Origin: Streptomyces exfoliatus
GTDB lineage: Bacteria; Actinomycetota; Actinomycetes; Streptomycetales; Streptomycetaceae
Direction: 5' to 3'
DNA: 64,000 nucleotides
Assembly (NCBI RefSeq): GCF_000725545.1
Contig: NZ_JNZP01000015.1
Location: 186,001 to 250,000 of the forward strand
The notes under the pieces are model-generated. The model did no database searches. It had not been told where the DNA came from and worked only from the letters and a program-made list of their open reading frames with translations. A program made the position numbers and the translations under genes. Of this stretch, positions 41,213-49,878 are shown in pieces (position 1 is the first letter of the stretch; each line of letters starts with the position of its first letter).

Positions 41213-42415
41213 ATGACTCCCCGCGCCGCCGACCGGGCCCGTTACGACCGGGCCACCGCTCATCTCGACGCGCCCGTGGCGATCGTCGATCTCGAGGCCT
41301 TCGACGCCAACGCGGCGGACCTGGTGCGCCGGGCGGGCGGCAAGCCCGTCCGGGTGGCGAGCAAGTCCGTGCGGTGCCGGGCGCTCCTGGAGCGGGTGCT
41401 CGCGCGGGAGGGTTTCGCGGGAATCATGTCGTTCACGCTCGACGAGTCGCTGTGGCTGGCCCGTGCCGGGTTCGACGACGTCCTGCTCGCGTATCCCTCG
41501 GCGGACCGCAACGGGTTCGGGGAGCTGGCGCGGGACCCGAAGCTCGCCGCCGCGGTGACGGTGATGGTCGACGACGTGGCGCAGCTGGATCTGATCGACG
41601 CGTCCCGCGCGGGCGGGACGGAGGAGGTCCGGGTCTGCCTGGAGCTGGACACGTCGCTGCGGCTGATCGGGGGCCGGATACGGGTCGGAGCGCTGCGTTC
41701 GCCGCTGCGCGAGCCCGCCCAGCTGGCCGAGCTGGCCCGCTCGGTGGTGCGCCGCCCCGGTTTCCGGCTGGTCGGGATCATGGCGTACGAGGGGCATGTC
41801 GCGGGGGTCGGGGACGCGGTCGCGGGCCGGCCGCTGCGCTCGCGGGCGATCCGGCTGATGCAGGCGGCGGCCCGCAGGGAGCTGGCGGAGCGCAGGGCGG
41901 CCGTGGTGCGTGCCGTACGGGCGGTGGCGCCGGACCTGGAGTTCGTGAACGGCGGCGGCACCGGCAGCGTGCAGCACACGGCCGCCGAGGACGCGGTGAC
42001 GGAGATCGCCGCGGGCTCGGGGCTCTTCGTGCCGCGCCTCTTCGACAACTACACCTCGTTCAGCGGGCGGCCCGCCGCCCTGTTCGCGCAGCCGGTCGTC
42101 CGTCGTCCGGGTGTCGGGGTGGTGACCGTGCTCGGGGGCGGTTATCCGGCGTCCGGGGCGCCGGGCCGGGACCGACTGCCCGTGCCGTACCTGCCGGAGG
42201 GCCTGCGGTACGACCCGCAGGAGGGCCCCGGCGAGGTGCAGACCCCGCTGCTCGGCTCGCCGGCCGACGATCTGCGGATCGGCGACAAGGTGTGGTTCCG
42301 GCACGCGAAGGCCGGCGAGCTGTGCGAGCGGTTCGAGAGCCTTCTGCTGGTCGAGGGCGACCGGATCACGGCGACCGTGCCGACGTACCGGGGCGAGGGC
42401 AGGACCTTCCTCTAG
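41213..42415 (+). CDS. D-threonine-aldolase-like PLP enzyme (fold type III)
   Basis: 400 residues. PLP lysine in KPVRVASKSVRC (near residue 50), GIMAYEGHVAG, and VNGGGTGSVQHT for phosphate binding; C-terminal beta domain with KVWFRHAKAGELCERF where His and Cys could hold a metal, as in D-threonine/D-serine dehydratase types. The substrate is a D-amino acid by family. CAAGCT at 41201-41206 is 6 nt before ATG 41213, suggesting a leaderless message. Confidence 0.87.
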   Translation: MTPRAADRARYDRATAHLDAPVAIVDLEAFDANAADLVRRAGGKPVRVASKSVRCRALLERVLAREGFAGIMSFTLDESLWLARAGFDDVLLAYPSADRNGFGELARDPKLAAAVTVMVDDVAQLDLIDASRAGGTEEVRVCLELDTSLRLIGGRIRVGALRSPLREPAQLAELARSVVRRPGFRLVGIMAYEGHVAGVGDAVAGRPLRSRAIRLMQAAARRELAERRAAVVRAVRAVAPDLEFVNGGGTGSVQHTAAEDAVTEIAAGSGLFVPRLFDNYTSFSGRPAALFAQPVVRRPGVGVVTVLGGGYPASGAPGRDRLPVPYLPEGLRYDPQEGPGEVQTPLLGSPADDLRIGDKVWFRHAKAGELCERFESLLLVEGDRITATVPTYRGEGRTFL

Positions 42416-42434
42416 CAGGAGCCGGCAGGAGCTA

Positions 42435-42583
42435 GGGCCTTTCGTTTGGATCATGCCGGGCTCGCGGGGTCCGGCACCGCGCCTCGCCGCGTTGTCGTCG
42501 GTTGCCATGGCGCCCTCCTCCGCCTTGCGAGGCACGGCACCTGACCCCGCTCCCTGATCCGGCCTGATCCAAACGAAAGACCC
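42435..42583. mobile_element. 149-bp MITE with 25-bp terminal inverted repeats
   Basis: Ends GGGCCTTTCGTTTGGATCA (42435 on) and, on the other strand from 42583, GGGTCTTTCGTTTGGATCA; 23 of 25 positions agree. Each end is flanked by TA in a CTAG context (42432-42435 and 42583-42586), a TA target duplication as for IS5-type (IS427 group) elements. The inside has no transposase but keeps a GGAGGAGGG-ATG remnant on the minus strand, so it looks like a deletion derivative of an IS. Confidence 0.75.
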
Positions 42584-43836
42584 TAGTGGACGGAGTCCGT
42601 CTGGTCCGGGATCACGCTGCCGTCGGAGCGCCGGACCGGTTCCGCCGTGCCGTCGGCCGCCGTGTAGCCGGTGGTGGCGCACGGGTAGGGGGTCGTCTTC
42701 GGCTTCTTCGGCTCGATGAACATGGGGTTGACGATCCAGCGGCCGTCGCCGTTCTCGTACGCCCGGCACATGAGTTCGTTCTTGTTGCGGTTGAGGACGA
42801 GGCGCAGGCCGGTGGCGTCCCGCAGGAAGGAGACGTCGGTGTCGGAGTCCCCGGCGGCGAGGACGTGGCGCCGGGAGGCGGGCTGTACGCGTTCGGCGGC
42901 GGGGCCGTGGACGCCGAGGATCTCCTGGTTGATCCAGCAGCGCTTGCCGTCGATGTAGGTGATCATCCGGTCCTCGCCGTCGCGGACGGTGCCGCAGCCC
43001 TTGAGGTGGGCGGTGAGCCGGCCGTGCTCGATGGTGTTGCGGATGCCGATCGCGCGGGAGGGGTGGACGCCGACGCCCTTCGCCCAGACGTCGACGACGG
43101 GTTCGGGTGAGGCGGAGACGATCCAGACGTCGAAGCCGGCGTCCTGGAGGGTGCGGATCAGGTCGCGCTGCTGGGGGTAGTGGCGGACCCAGCCGGTGAC
43201 CTCGGACGTGCCGACGCGCTGGACGGCGCCCTGCGGGGCGGCCAGGTTCTCGGCGCGGGCGGCCGCGGCGAAGGACTCGACCTGGCGGGCGGTCCAGCCG
43301 CGCAGGAGCTGGGCGAGCCAGGCGTACTGGGGTTCCATGCGGCGGTGGTCGAACCCGGTGAAGGCCGCCGCGCCGCCGGTGGTGGCGCCCGTGCCGTAGA
43401 CGGAGAGGATCTCGTCGGCGCAGCGGGTGTCGGTGGCCGTGGGGAGCGTGCGTACGCCGGAGGGGCAGGCGTGGCCGAGGGCGGCGGCGGCCCCGGGGGT
43501 GAGGTGACGGCTGGTGGTGGACCAGTCTCCGTTCCGGGGCGGGCGTATGCGGTCGTTGCGGAGGAGCCAGTAGAAGGTGGCGTCGCCGACGTCGTTCTTG
43601 ATGACGGTGTTGTCCCAGTCGAAGACCGCGACGGGCTTCTTCCCCTTGTCGCGGCAGTGGTCGGCGATCAGCGCGTCGAGCCGGGCCTTGTTGTCGCCGT
43701 ACCAGCCTTCGGAGACCTTCAGGGTCGGGCAGGCGCGGCTCTCCGCCTGGGCCGGCCCCGTGGCGACGAGGCCCGTCGCGGCGAGCGCGAGGGCGGCGGT
43801 GGCCGCGGACGTGCGGAGTCGGTGGTGGGTGGTCAC
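42583..43836 (-). CDS. Secreted HAD-family phosphatase
   Basis: 417 residues with a Sec signal ending about residue 31 (ATGPAQA). HAD motifs: VAVFDWDNTVIKNDVGD (I), WIVSASPEPVVDV (II), and LAAGDSDTDVSFL (III/IV). A phosphoserine-phosphatase-like enzyme, exported, that may release phosphate or act on a phospho-substrate. The stop TAG is made by the CTA at 42583-42585, which is the MITE target, so the gene ends exactly at the element. ATG 43836. Confidence 0.87.
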   Translation of the reverse strand: MTTHHRLRTSAATAALALAATGLVATGPAQAESRACPTLKVSEGWYGDNKARLDALIADHCRDKGKKPVAVFDWDNTVIKNDVGDATFYWLLRNDRIRPPRNGDWSTTSRHLTPGAAAALGHACPSGVRTLPTATDTRCADEILSVYGTGATTGGAAAFTGFDHRRMEPQYAWLAQLLRGWTARQVESFAAAARAENLAAPQGAVQRVGTSEVTGWVRHYPQQRDLIRTLQDAGFDVWIVSASPEPVVDVWAKGVGVHPSRAIGIRNTIEHGRLTAHLKGCGTVRDGEDRMITYIDGKRCWINQEILGVHGPAAERVQPASRRHVLAAGDSDTDVSFLRDATGLRLVLNRNKNELMCRAYENGDGRWIVNPMFIEPKKPKTTPYPCATTGYTAADGTAEPVRRSDGSVIPDQTDSVH

Positions 43837-43862
43837 GTCACTCTCCTGGTCTGTACGCGGAA

Positions 43863-43890
43863 CAGCCGGGCGCCTTGCGACGCCCGGCTG
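43863..43890 (-). terminator. Terminator of the SDR-ALDH-glnA operon
   Basis: CAGCCGGGCG (43863-43872) pairs with CGCCCGGCTG (43881-43890), loop 8 nt. It lies 33 nt after the SDR stop. Confidence 0.78.
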
Positions 43891-43922
43891 CCGGGGGTGG
43901 GGGGGGGAAGGAGCGGGAGGGG

Positions 43923-44705
43923 CTAGAGCGGCGTCACGTACGCGCCCGCGATGCCGCCGTCGACGACGAAGTCGCTGGCGTTGACGAAGGAGGAGTCGTC
44001 GCTCGCGAGGAACGCGACGGCGGCGGCGATCTCCTCGGCCTCGGCGAAGCGGCCGACGGGGATGTGGACGAGGCGGCGCGCGGCCCGCTCGGGGTCCTTG
44101 GCGAACAGCTCCTGGAGGAGCGGGGTGTTGACGGGCCCGGGGCAGAGGGCGTTGACGCGGATGCCCTCGCGGGCGAACTGGACGCCGAGCTCGCGGGACA
44201 TGGCGAGGACGCCGCCCTTGGACGCGGTGTACGAGATCTGGCTGGTGGCCGCGCCCATGAGGGCGACGAAGGAGGCCGTGTTGATGATGGAGCCCCTGCC
44301 CTGGCGGCGCATGTAGGGCAGGGCGGCCTTGCAGCAGAGGTAGACGGAGGTCAGGTTGACGTCCTGGACGCGCTTCCAGGCCTCGAGTCCGGTCTCCAGG
44401 ATGGAGTCGTCGTCGGGGGGCGAGATGCCGGCGTTGTTGAAGGCGATGTCGACGGAGCCGTAGGTGTCGAAGGCCGTCCTGAACAGCGCCTCGACCTGCT
44501 CGGGGTCGGTGACGTCGACCTGGACGAAGGTGCCGCCGACCTCTTCGGCGGCGGCCTTGCCCGCGGTCTCGTCGATGTCGCCGCAGACGACGTTGGCGCC
44601 CTCGGAGGCGAGGCGTCGGGCGGTGGCGAGGCCGATGCCGCTGCCGGCTCCGGTGATGACGGCGGTACGGCCGACCAGGCGGCGGCAGATGATCTCGTTG
44701 CTCAC
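43923..44705 (-). CDS. Short-chain dehydrogenase/reductase
   Basis: 260 residues. NAD motif AVITGAGSGIGLATARRL, NNAGISPPDDDS, catalytic S/Y/K in INTASFVALMGAATSQISYTASKGG. Start GTG 44705 overlaps the ALDH stop. In this locus it can oxidise the alcohol of gamma-glutamyl-ethanolamide to the aldehyde; this step is inferred from the published S. coelicolor scheme and the gene order, not from substrate residues. Confidence 0.93.
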   Translation of the reverse strand: MSNEIICRRLVGRTAVITGAGSGIGLATARRLASEGANVVCGDIDETAGKAAAEEVGGTFVQVDVTDPEQVEALFRTAFDTYGSVDIAFNNAGISPPDDDSILETGLEAWKRVQDVNLTSVYLCCKAALPYMRRQGRGSIINTASFVALMGAATSQISYTASKGGVLAMSRELGVQFAREGIRVNALCPGPVNTPLLQELFAKDPERAARRLVHIPVGRFAEAEEIAAAVAFLASDDSSFVNASDFVVDGGIAGAYVTPL

Positions 44706-46066
44706 AGTGCGGGACCCTCCGTGCTGATGAAGACGTTCTTAGTCTCGGTGAAGGCGGTCAGGGCGTCGGGGCCGAGTTCGCGGCCGAGGCCGGATTGCTG
44801 GTAGCCGCCGAAGGGCGTCCAGTAGCGGACGCTGGAGTGGGAGTTGACCGAGAGGTTGCCGGCCCGGACGGCGCGGGAGGCGCGCAGGGCGCGGCCGACG
44901 TCCCGGGTCCAGATCGAGCCGGACAGGCCGTACTCGGTGGCGTTGGCGAGGCGGATCGCGTCGGCCTCGTCCTCGAAGGGGAGGACGACGGCGACGGGTC
45001 CGAAGATCTCCTCGACGGCGCAGGGGGCGTCCTCGGGCACGTCGGTGAGGACGGTCGGCGGGAACCAGAAGCCGGGGCCTTCGGGGGCCTTGCCCCGGAT
45101 GCCGGTGAGGTCGTCGGTGACGTAGGAGCGGACGCGGTCGAGCTGGGCGCGGGAGATGAGCGGGCCCATCTGGGTGCGCTCGTCGGAGGGATCGCCGACG
45201 ACGATCTCCTCGATCGCGGGGGTGAGGAGTGCCATGAACCGGTCGTACGCGCTCCGCTGGACGAGGATGCGGGTACGCGCGCAGCAGTCCTGCCCGCTGT
45301 TGTCGAGGAAGGCCATCGGGGCGGCGGCGGCCGCCGCTTCCAGGTCGGCGTCGGCGAAGACGATGTTGGGGCTCTTGCCGCCGAGTTCGAGGGTGACCCG
45401 CTTCACCTGGCCGGCGCACTTCGCCATGATCGACTTGCCGACCCTGGTGGAGCCGGTGAAGACGATCTTGGCGATGCCGGGGTGTTCGACGAGGGCGTTG
45501 CCGGCGACCGGTCCCGTGCCGGGGAGGACCTGGAAGAGGCCTTCGGGCAGACCGGCTTCGAGGGCGAGCTCGGCGAGGCGGAGCGCGGTGAGCGGGGTGG
45601 TCTCGGCCGGCTTGAGGATGACGGCGTTGCCCGCGGCGAGGGCGGGTGCGGTGGCCCAGGCGGCGATCGGCATGGGGAAGTTCCAGGGCGCGATGACGCC
45701 GACGACCCCGAGCGGTTCGAGGATCGTGATGTCGAGTCCGCCGGCGACGGGGATCTGGCGCCCGTTGAGGCGCTCGACTCCCCCGGCGGCGAAGTCGAGC
45801 AGGTCGCGGACGTTGCCCGCCTCCCAGCGGGCGTTGCCGATGGTGTGCCCGGCCTCGGTGACCTCCAGGCGGGCGAGCTCCTCGACGTGCCCGTCGACGA
45901 CGGAGGCGAAGCGGCGGAGCAGCCGGGCCCGGTCGGCGGGCGCCGCGGCCGCCCAGCCGCGCTGGGCGGCCGCGGCCCGAGCGACGGCGGCGTCGACGTC
46001 GGCGGGGGTGGCGGCGGGGACGGTGGCGACCGGATCCTCGGTCGCCGGGTTCAGTACCTGCAGCAC
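44702..46066 (-). CDS. Aldehyde dehydrogenase
   Basis: 454 residues. ALDH motifs: VGVIAPWNFPMP, KPAETTPLTALR, FTGSTRVGKSI, LELGGKSPNIVF (Glu) and GQDCCARTRILV (catalytic Cys). Start GTG 46066 (VLQVLNPATED). NAD-dependent oxidation of an aldehyde, most likely the gamma-glutamyl aldehyde, to the acid. It lies 17 nt after the GlnA-type gene and overlaps the SDR start by 4 nt. Confidence 0.94.
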   Translation of the reverse strand: MLQVLNPATEDPVATVPAATPADVDAAVARAAAAQRGWAAAAPADRARLLRRFASVVDGHVEELARLEVTEAGHTIGNARWEAGNVRDLLDFAAGGVERLNGRQIPVAGGLDITILEPLGVVGVIAPWNFPMPIAAWATAPALAAGNAVILKPAETTPLTALRLAELALEAGLPEGLFQVLPGTGPVAGNALVEHPGIAKIVFTGSTRVGKSIMAKCAGQVKRVTLELGGKSPNIVFADADLEAAAAAAPMAFLDNSGQDCCARTRILVQRSAYDRFMALLTPAIEEIVVGDPSDERTQMGPLISRAQLDRVRSYVTDDLTGIRGKAPEGPGFWFPPTVLTDVPEDAPCAVEEIFGPVAVVLPFEDEADAIRLANATEYGLSGSIWTRDVGRALRASRAVRAGNLSVNSHSSVRYWTPFGGYQQSGLGRELGPDALTAFTETKNVFISTEGPAL

Positions 46067-46083
46067 CGCGTTCCTCTCTCTTG

Positions 46084-47448
46084 TCACAGGCGTTCGAAGG
46101 AACGACGCAGTTCCCAGTCGGTCACCGCGGCGTCGAAGGCGTCGAGTTCGACGCGGGCCATGTTGCGGTAGTGGGCGACGACCTCGGGGCCGAACGCGGC
46201 CTTGGCGATCTCGCTGGTCTCCCAGAGGTCGGCGGCCTCGCGCAGGGTGGTGGGCACGTGCGCGTACTCGGCGGTGTAGGCGTTGCCGGTGCAGGGCGGG
46301 GGGAGTTCGAGGCGCTGCTCGATGCCGTGGAGTCCCGCGGCGACCAGACCGGCGACGGCCAGGTACGGGTTGACGTCGCCGCCGGGGAGGCGGTTCTCGA
46401 AGCGGGTGGAGCGGCCGTGGCCGACGACCCGGAGCGAACAGGTGCGGTTGTCGTGGCCCCAGGCGACGGCGGTGGGGGCGAAGGAGCCGGGCTGGAACCG
46501 CTTGTAGGAGTTGATGTTGGGGGCGTAGAGGAGGGAGAAGTCGCGGAGGGCGGCGAGCTGTCCCGCGAGGAAGTGCCGCATGGTCGCGGACATGCCGTGC
46601 TCGTCGTCGCCCGCCATCACGTTCGTCCCCTCCTGATCCTGGAGGGAGAGGTGGATGTGGCAGGAGTTGCCCTCGCGCTCGTTGTACTTCGCCATGAAGG
46701 TGAGCGAGTAGCCCTCCTGTGCGGCGATCTCCTTGGCGCCCGTCTTGTAGACGGCGTGTCGGTCGCAGGTGACGAGGGCCTCGTCGTACTTGAAGGCGAT
46801 CTCGTGCTGGCCGGGGTTGCACTCGCCCTTGGCGGACTCGACGGTGAGTCCGGCGCCGGTCATCTCGTTGCGGATGCGGCGCAGGAGGGGTTCGATGCGT
46901 CCGGTGCCGAGGACGGAGTAGTCGATGTTGTACTGGTTGACGGGCGTGAGGTCGCGGTAGTTCGCGTCCCAGGCCTGCTCGTAGCTGTCCCTGAAGACGA
47001 TGAACTCGAGTTCGGTGCCGACGTGGGCGGTGAGGCCGTGCTCCGCGAGGCGCTCCAGCTGGCGGCGGAGGATCTGGCGGGGCGCGGCGACGACGGGGGT
47101 GCCGTCGCCCCAGGCGAGGTCCGCGGTCACCATGGCGGTGGCCTCGTTCCAGGGGAGGCGGCGGAGGGTGGTGAGGTCGGGGTGCATGGCGAAGTCGCCG
47201 TAGCCGCGGTCCCAGGAGGACATCTCGTATCCGTCGACGGTGTTCATCTCGGTGTCGACGGCCAGAAGATAGTTGCAGCCCTCGGTGCCGTGGCCGAGTA
47301 CCTCGTCCAGGAAGAACGGGGCGGCGAACCGCTTGCCCTGGAGCCGTCCCTGCATGTCGGGGAAGGCCAGGACTACGGTGTCGATCTCGCCGCTCGCGAC
47401 GAGGGCTCGGAGCTCCTCGACGGCGAGCGGGGGTTTGCGGTCTGCCAC
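46084..47448 (-). CDS. glnA4: GlnA4-type gamma-glutamyl-amine ligase (ethanolamine)
   Basis: 454 residues of the glutamine-synthetase fold: VGTELEFIVF, GECNPGQHEIAFKYDEAL, NSCHIHLSLQ, INSYKRFQPGSFAPTAVAWGHDNRTCSLRV, FENRLPGGDVNPYLAVAG. The residues typical of ammonium-using GlnA are partly changed, and the gene context matches SCO1613 (GlnA4) of S. coelicolor, reported to make gamma-glutamyl-ethanolamide. First gene of a three-gene operon. ATG 47448. Confidence 0.85.
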   Translation of the reverse strand: MADRKPPLAVEELRALVASGEIDTVVLAFPDMQGRLQGKRFAAPFFLDEVLGHGTEGCNYLLAVDTEMNTVDGYEMSSWDRGYGDFAMHPDLTTLRRLPWNEATAMVTADLAWGDGTPVVAAPRQILRRQLERLAEHGLTAHVGTELEFIVFRDSYEQAWDANYRDLTPVNQYNIDYSVLGTGRIEPLLRRIRNEMTGAGLTVESAKGECNPGQHEIAFKYDEALVTCDRHAVYKTGAKEIAAQEGYSLTFMAKYNEREGNSCHIHLSLQDQEGTNVMAGDDEHGMSATMRHFLAGQLAALRDFSLLYAPNINSYKRFQPGSFAPTAVAWGHDNRTCSLRVVGHGRSTRFENRLPGGDVNPYLAVAGLVAAGLHGIEQRLELPPPCTGNAYTAEYAHVPTTLREAADLWETSEIAKAAFGPEVVAHYRNMARVELDAFDAAVTDWELRRSFERL

Positions 47449-47475
47449 GGGATTGCTCCTCCTTCGGCCTGCCGG

Positions 47476-47507
47476 AAGTCATAAGGTATTGCGGAAGACC
47501 ATTACTT
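47476..47507. promoter_or_regulatory. Candidate operator of the GntR regulator
   Basis: Imperfect dyad AAGTCATAAGGT (47476-47487) and ACCATTACTT (47498-47507) with 10 nt between, in the 89-bp divergent space between glnA4 and the GntR gene. FadR-type regulators bind GGT-Nx-ACC dyads. Confidence 0.42.
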
Positions 47508-47537
47508 GGGAAGTCCCGGAGAAGGGGAAACGCGAAC

Positions 47538-48266
47538 GTGGCCAGTACGAGTGAATCGGCGGACCGGCTGACGCCCGTGCTGCGGCCGGTGCGGGCGGGC
47601 AACGGCTTCGAGGAGGCCCTGGAGCAGATCCTCCAGGTGGTGCGGCTCGGTCTCGTGCCCGGCGGGGAGCGGCTGCCCGCCGAGCGGGAGCTGGCCGACC
47701 GGATGGGGATCAGCCGGGTGACCCTGCGCGAGGTCCTGAAGGTCCTCCAGGAGCAGGGGCTCGTGGAGAGCCGGCGCGGCCGGTACGGCGGAACGTTCGT
47801 CCTGCCCCGGACCCAGACCGCCGACGAGGACGAGCTGCGCCGCCGGATCGCCTCGGTCGACATGGAGGACACCCTGCGCTTCCGGGAGGTGCTGGAGGTG
47901 GGGGCCGCCGGTCTCTGCGCGGCCCACGGGCTCGACACGGCGGGCGTGGAGCGGCTGCGGAGCGCCGTGGCGGCGACCCACGACGCCCCGCTGGCCGATT
48001 ACCGCCGCCAGGACACCCTGCTGCACCTCACGCTCGCCGAGCTGTCCGGCTCGCCGACGCTGACGGCCCAGTACGCGGCGGTCCGGGCCACGGTGAACGA
48101 CCTCCTGGACTGCATCCCCCTGCTCGTACGCAACCTGGAGCACTCCCAGCACCAGCACACCGCCCTGGTGGAGGCGGTGCTCGACGGGGACGCGGACGCG
48201 GCCCGCGAGGTGATGCGGGAGCACTGCGCGGGCACGGCGGCGCTGCTGCGGGGATTCCTGACGTGA
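47538..48266 (+). CDS. GntR-family (FadR-type) regulator of the ethanolamine locus
   Basis: 242 residues. HTH GERLPAERELADRMGISRVTLREVLKVLQEQGLVESRRGRYGGTFV; FadR C-terminal domain with Asp/His residues (DTLLHLTLAELSG, EHSQHQHTALVEAV) that may bind a metal and ligand. It is divergent from glnA4 and matches SCO1614, which has been described as a regulator (EpuRI) of the ethanolamine/polyamine genes. Start GTG 47538 with GGAGAAGGGG upstream. Confidence 0.87.
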   Translation: MASTSESADRLTPVLRPVRAGNGFEEALEQILQVVRLGLVPGGERLPAERELADRMGISRVTLREVLKVLQEQGLVESRRGRYGGTFVLPRTQTADEDELRRRIASVDMEDTLRFREVLEVGAAGLCAAHGLDTAGVERLRSAVAATHDAPLADYRRQDTLLHLTLAELSGSPTLTAQYAAVRATVNDLLDCIPLLVRNLEHSQHQHTALVEAVLDGDADAAREVMREHCAGTAALLRGFLT

Positions 48267-48384
48267 GCGCGCCCGGGGTCCCCACGTAACCCGAAAGTAA
48301 CGCAGGGGGGTTGCGCTCCCCCGTCGGCCACCGCAAAGGTATGGCTCCAATCCATTGGGCCCGTTGCGGGGAGCTGACGCTGCC

Positions 48385-49830
48385 ATGACGCTCGAAGACA
48401 CCACCGGGGACACCACCCCACCGAAGGACGACTATCTGGAACGGCGCGCGCTGCGCCGCGGCAGCGCCGGCTGGCTGCTGCTCACCGGGCTCGGCGTCGC
48501 CTACGTCGTCTCCGGGGACTTCTCCGGCTGGAACATCGGCCTCTCGAAGGGCGGGTTCGGCGGCCTCGCCATCGCGACCGTCCTGATGGGCGCGATGTAC
48601 GCCTGTCTGGTCTTCGCGCTCGCCGAGCTCTCCGCCATCCTGCCCACGGCGGGCGGCGGCTACGGCTTCGCCCGCCGGGCACTCGGCACCTGGGGCGGCT
48701 TCCTCACCGGCACCGCGATCCTCATCGAGTACATCCTCGCGCCCGCCGCCATCTCGATCTTCATCGGCGACTACGTCGAGTCCCTCGGCCTCTTCGGCCT
48801 GGAGTCCGGCTGGCCGGTCTACCTGGTCTGCTTCGCGCTCTTCATCGGCATCCACCTGTGGGGCGTGGGCGAGGCGCTGCGCTTCAGCCTGATCGTGACG
48901 GCCATCGCCGTCGCCGCCCTCGTCGTCTTCGCGCTCGGCGCCCTCACCGACTTCCACGTCGACGGACTCAATGACATCCCGGTCGACGGAGAGGCCTTCG
49001 GGTCCAACTCCTGGCTGCCGTTCGGCCTGCTCGGGATCTGGGCCGCGTTCCCCTTCGGCATGTGGTTCTTCCTCGGCGTGGAGGGAGTGCCGCTCGCCGC
49101 AGAGGAGGCGAAGGACCCGGTGCGGTCGATGCCGAAGGCGCTCGCCCTCTCCATGGGCATCCTGGTGCTGCTCGCCGTCATGACCTTCTTCGCCGCGACC
49201 GGGGCGCGCGGTTCGGCCGCCGTCCAGGAGGCGGGCAACCCCCTCGTCGTGGCACTCCAGGGCGAAGGGGACCCGACGGCGCTCAGCCGCTTCGTGAACT
49301 ACGCGGGCCTCGCCGGTCTCGTCGCCTCCTTCTTCTCCCTCATCTACGCCGGATCCCGCCAGCTCTTCGCCCTCTCCCGGGCCGGCTACCTGCCGCGCTT
49401 CCTCTCCCTCACCAGCCGCCGCAAGTCGCCGTACCTGGGTCTGCTCATCCCGGGCGCGATCGGCTTCGCGCTCGCGGCCGGGACCGGGGACGGGGCCCGG
49501 ATGCTGAACATCGCCGTGTTCGGCGCCACCATCTCGTACGCCCTGATGGCGCTCTCCCACATCGTGCTGCGGCGCCGCGAGCCGGGGCTCCACCGGCCGT
49601 ACCGCACCCCCGGGGGGATCGTGACCTCCTCCGTGGCCTTCGTCCTGGCCCTCTCCGCCCTGGTCGCGACCTTCCTGGTGGACCGGACGGCGGCGTTCAT
49701 GGCGCTCGGGGTGTACGCGATCGCCCTCGGCTACTTCGCGTTCTACAGTCGGCATCATCTGGTGGCCTCCGCGCCCGAGGAGGAGTTCGCGGCGCTCGCC
49801 GCGGCCGAGGCCGAACTCGAACGCGGCTGA
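48385..49830 (+). CDS. APC-family ethanolamine/amino-acid permease
   Basis: 481 residues, about 12 TM segments: GSAGWLLLTGLGVAYVVSGDFSGWNIGLS at the start, LPTAGGGYGFARRALG, and FFLGVEGVPLAAEEAKDP in the middle. The GDFSGWN and EGVPLAAEE motifs are those of ethanolamine permeases (EutP-type, APC family). Start ATG 48385 (MTLEDTT). It probably brings ethanolamine in for GlnA4. Confidence 0.85.
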   Translation: MTLEDTTGDTTPPKDDYLERRALRRGSAGWLLLTGLGVAYVVSGDFSGWNIGLSKGGFGGLAIATVLMGAMYACLVFALAELSAILPTAGGGYGFARRALGTWGGFLTGTAILIEYILAPAAISIFIGDYVESLGLFGLESGWPVYLVCFALFIGIHLWGVGEALRFSLIVTAIAVAALVVFALGALTDFHVDGLNDIPVDGEAFGSNSWLPFGLLGIWAAFPFGMWFFLGVEGVPLAAEEAKDPVRSMPKALALSMGILVLLAVMTFFAATGARGSAAVQEAGNPLVVALQGEGDPTALSRFVNYAGLAGLVASFFSLIYAGSRQLFALSRAGYLPRFLSLTSRRKSPYLGLLIPGAIGFALAAGTGDGARMLNIAVFGATISYALMALSHIVLRRREPGLHRPYRTPGGIVTSSVAFVLALSALVATFLVDRTAAFMALGVYAIALGYFAFYSRHHLVASAPEEEFAALAAAEAELERG

Positions 49831-49878
49831 TCCGACGCGACCGATCCACCGATGCTCCGCACCTCTGGAGGATGTTCC

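Noticed and set aside
42435..42583. MITE read as a simple terminator
   Set aside because: The pairing arms are 25 nt with a TA duplication and a 99-nt interior holding a start-site remnant, which is a transposon layout, although it may still end transcripts.
43896..43907. Run of G residues near the SDR stop as a regulatory tract
   Set aside because: Only a 9-base homopolymer after a terminator; nothing suggests a function.
44702..47938. A 1078-codon frame running from the GntR region through ALDH
   Set aside because: Only the last 454 codons (from 46066) are ALDH; the rest is a shadow of the GlnA-type gene.
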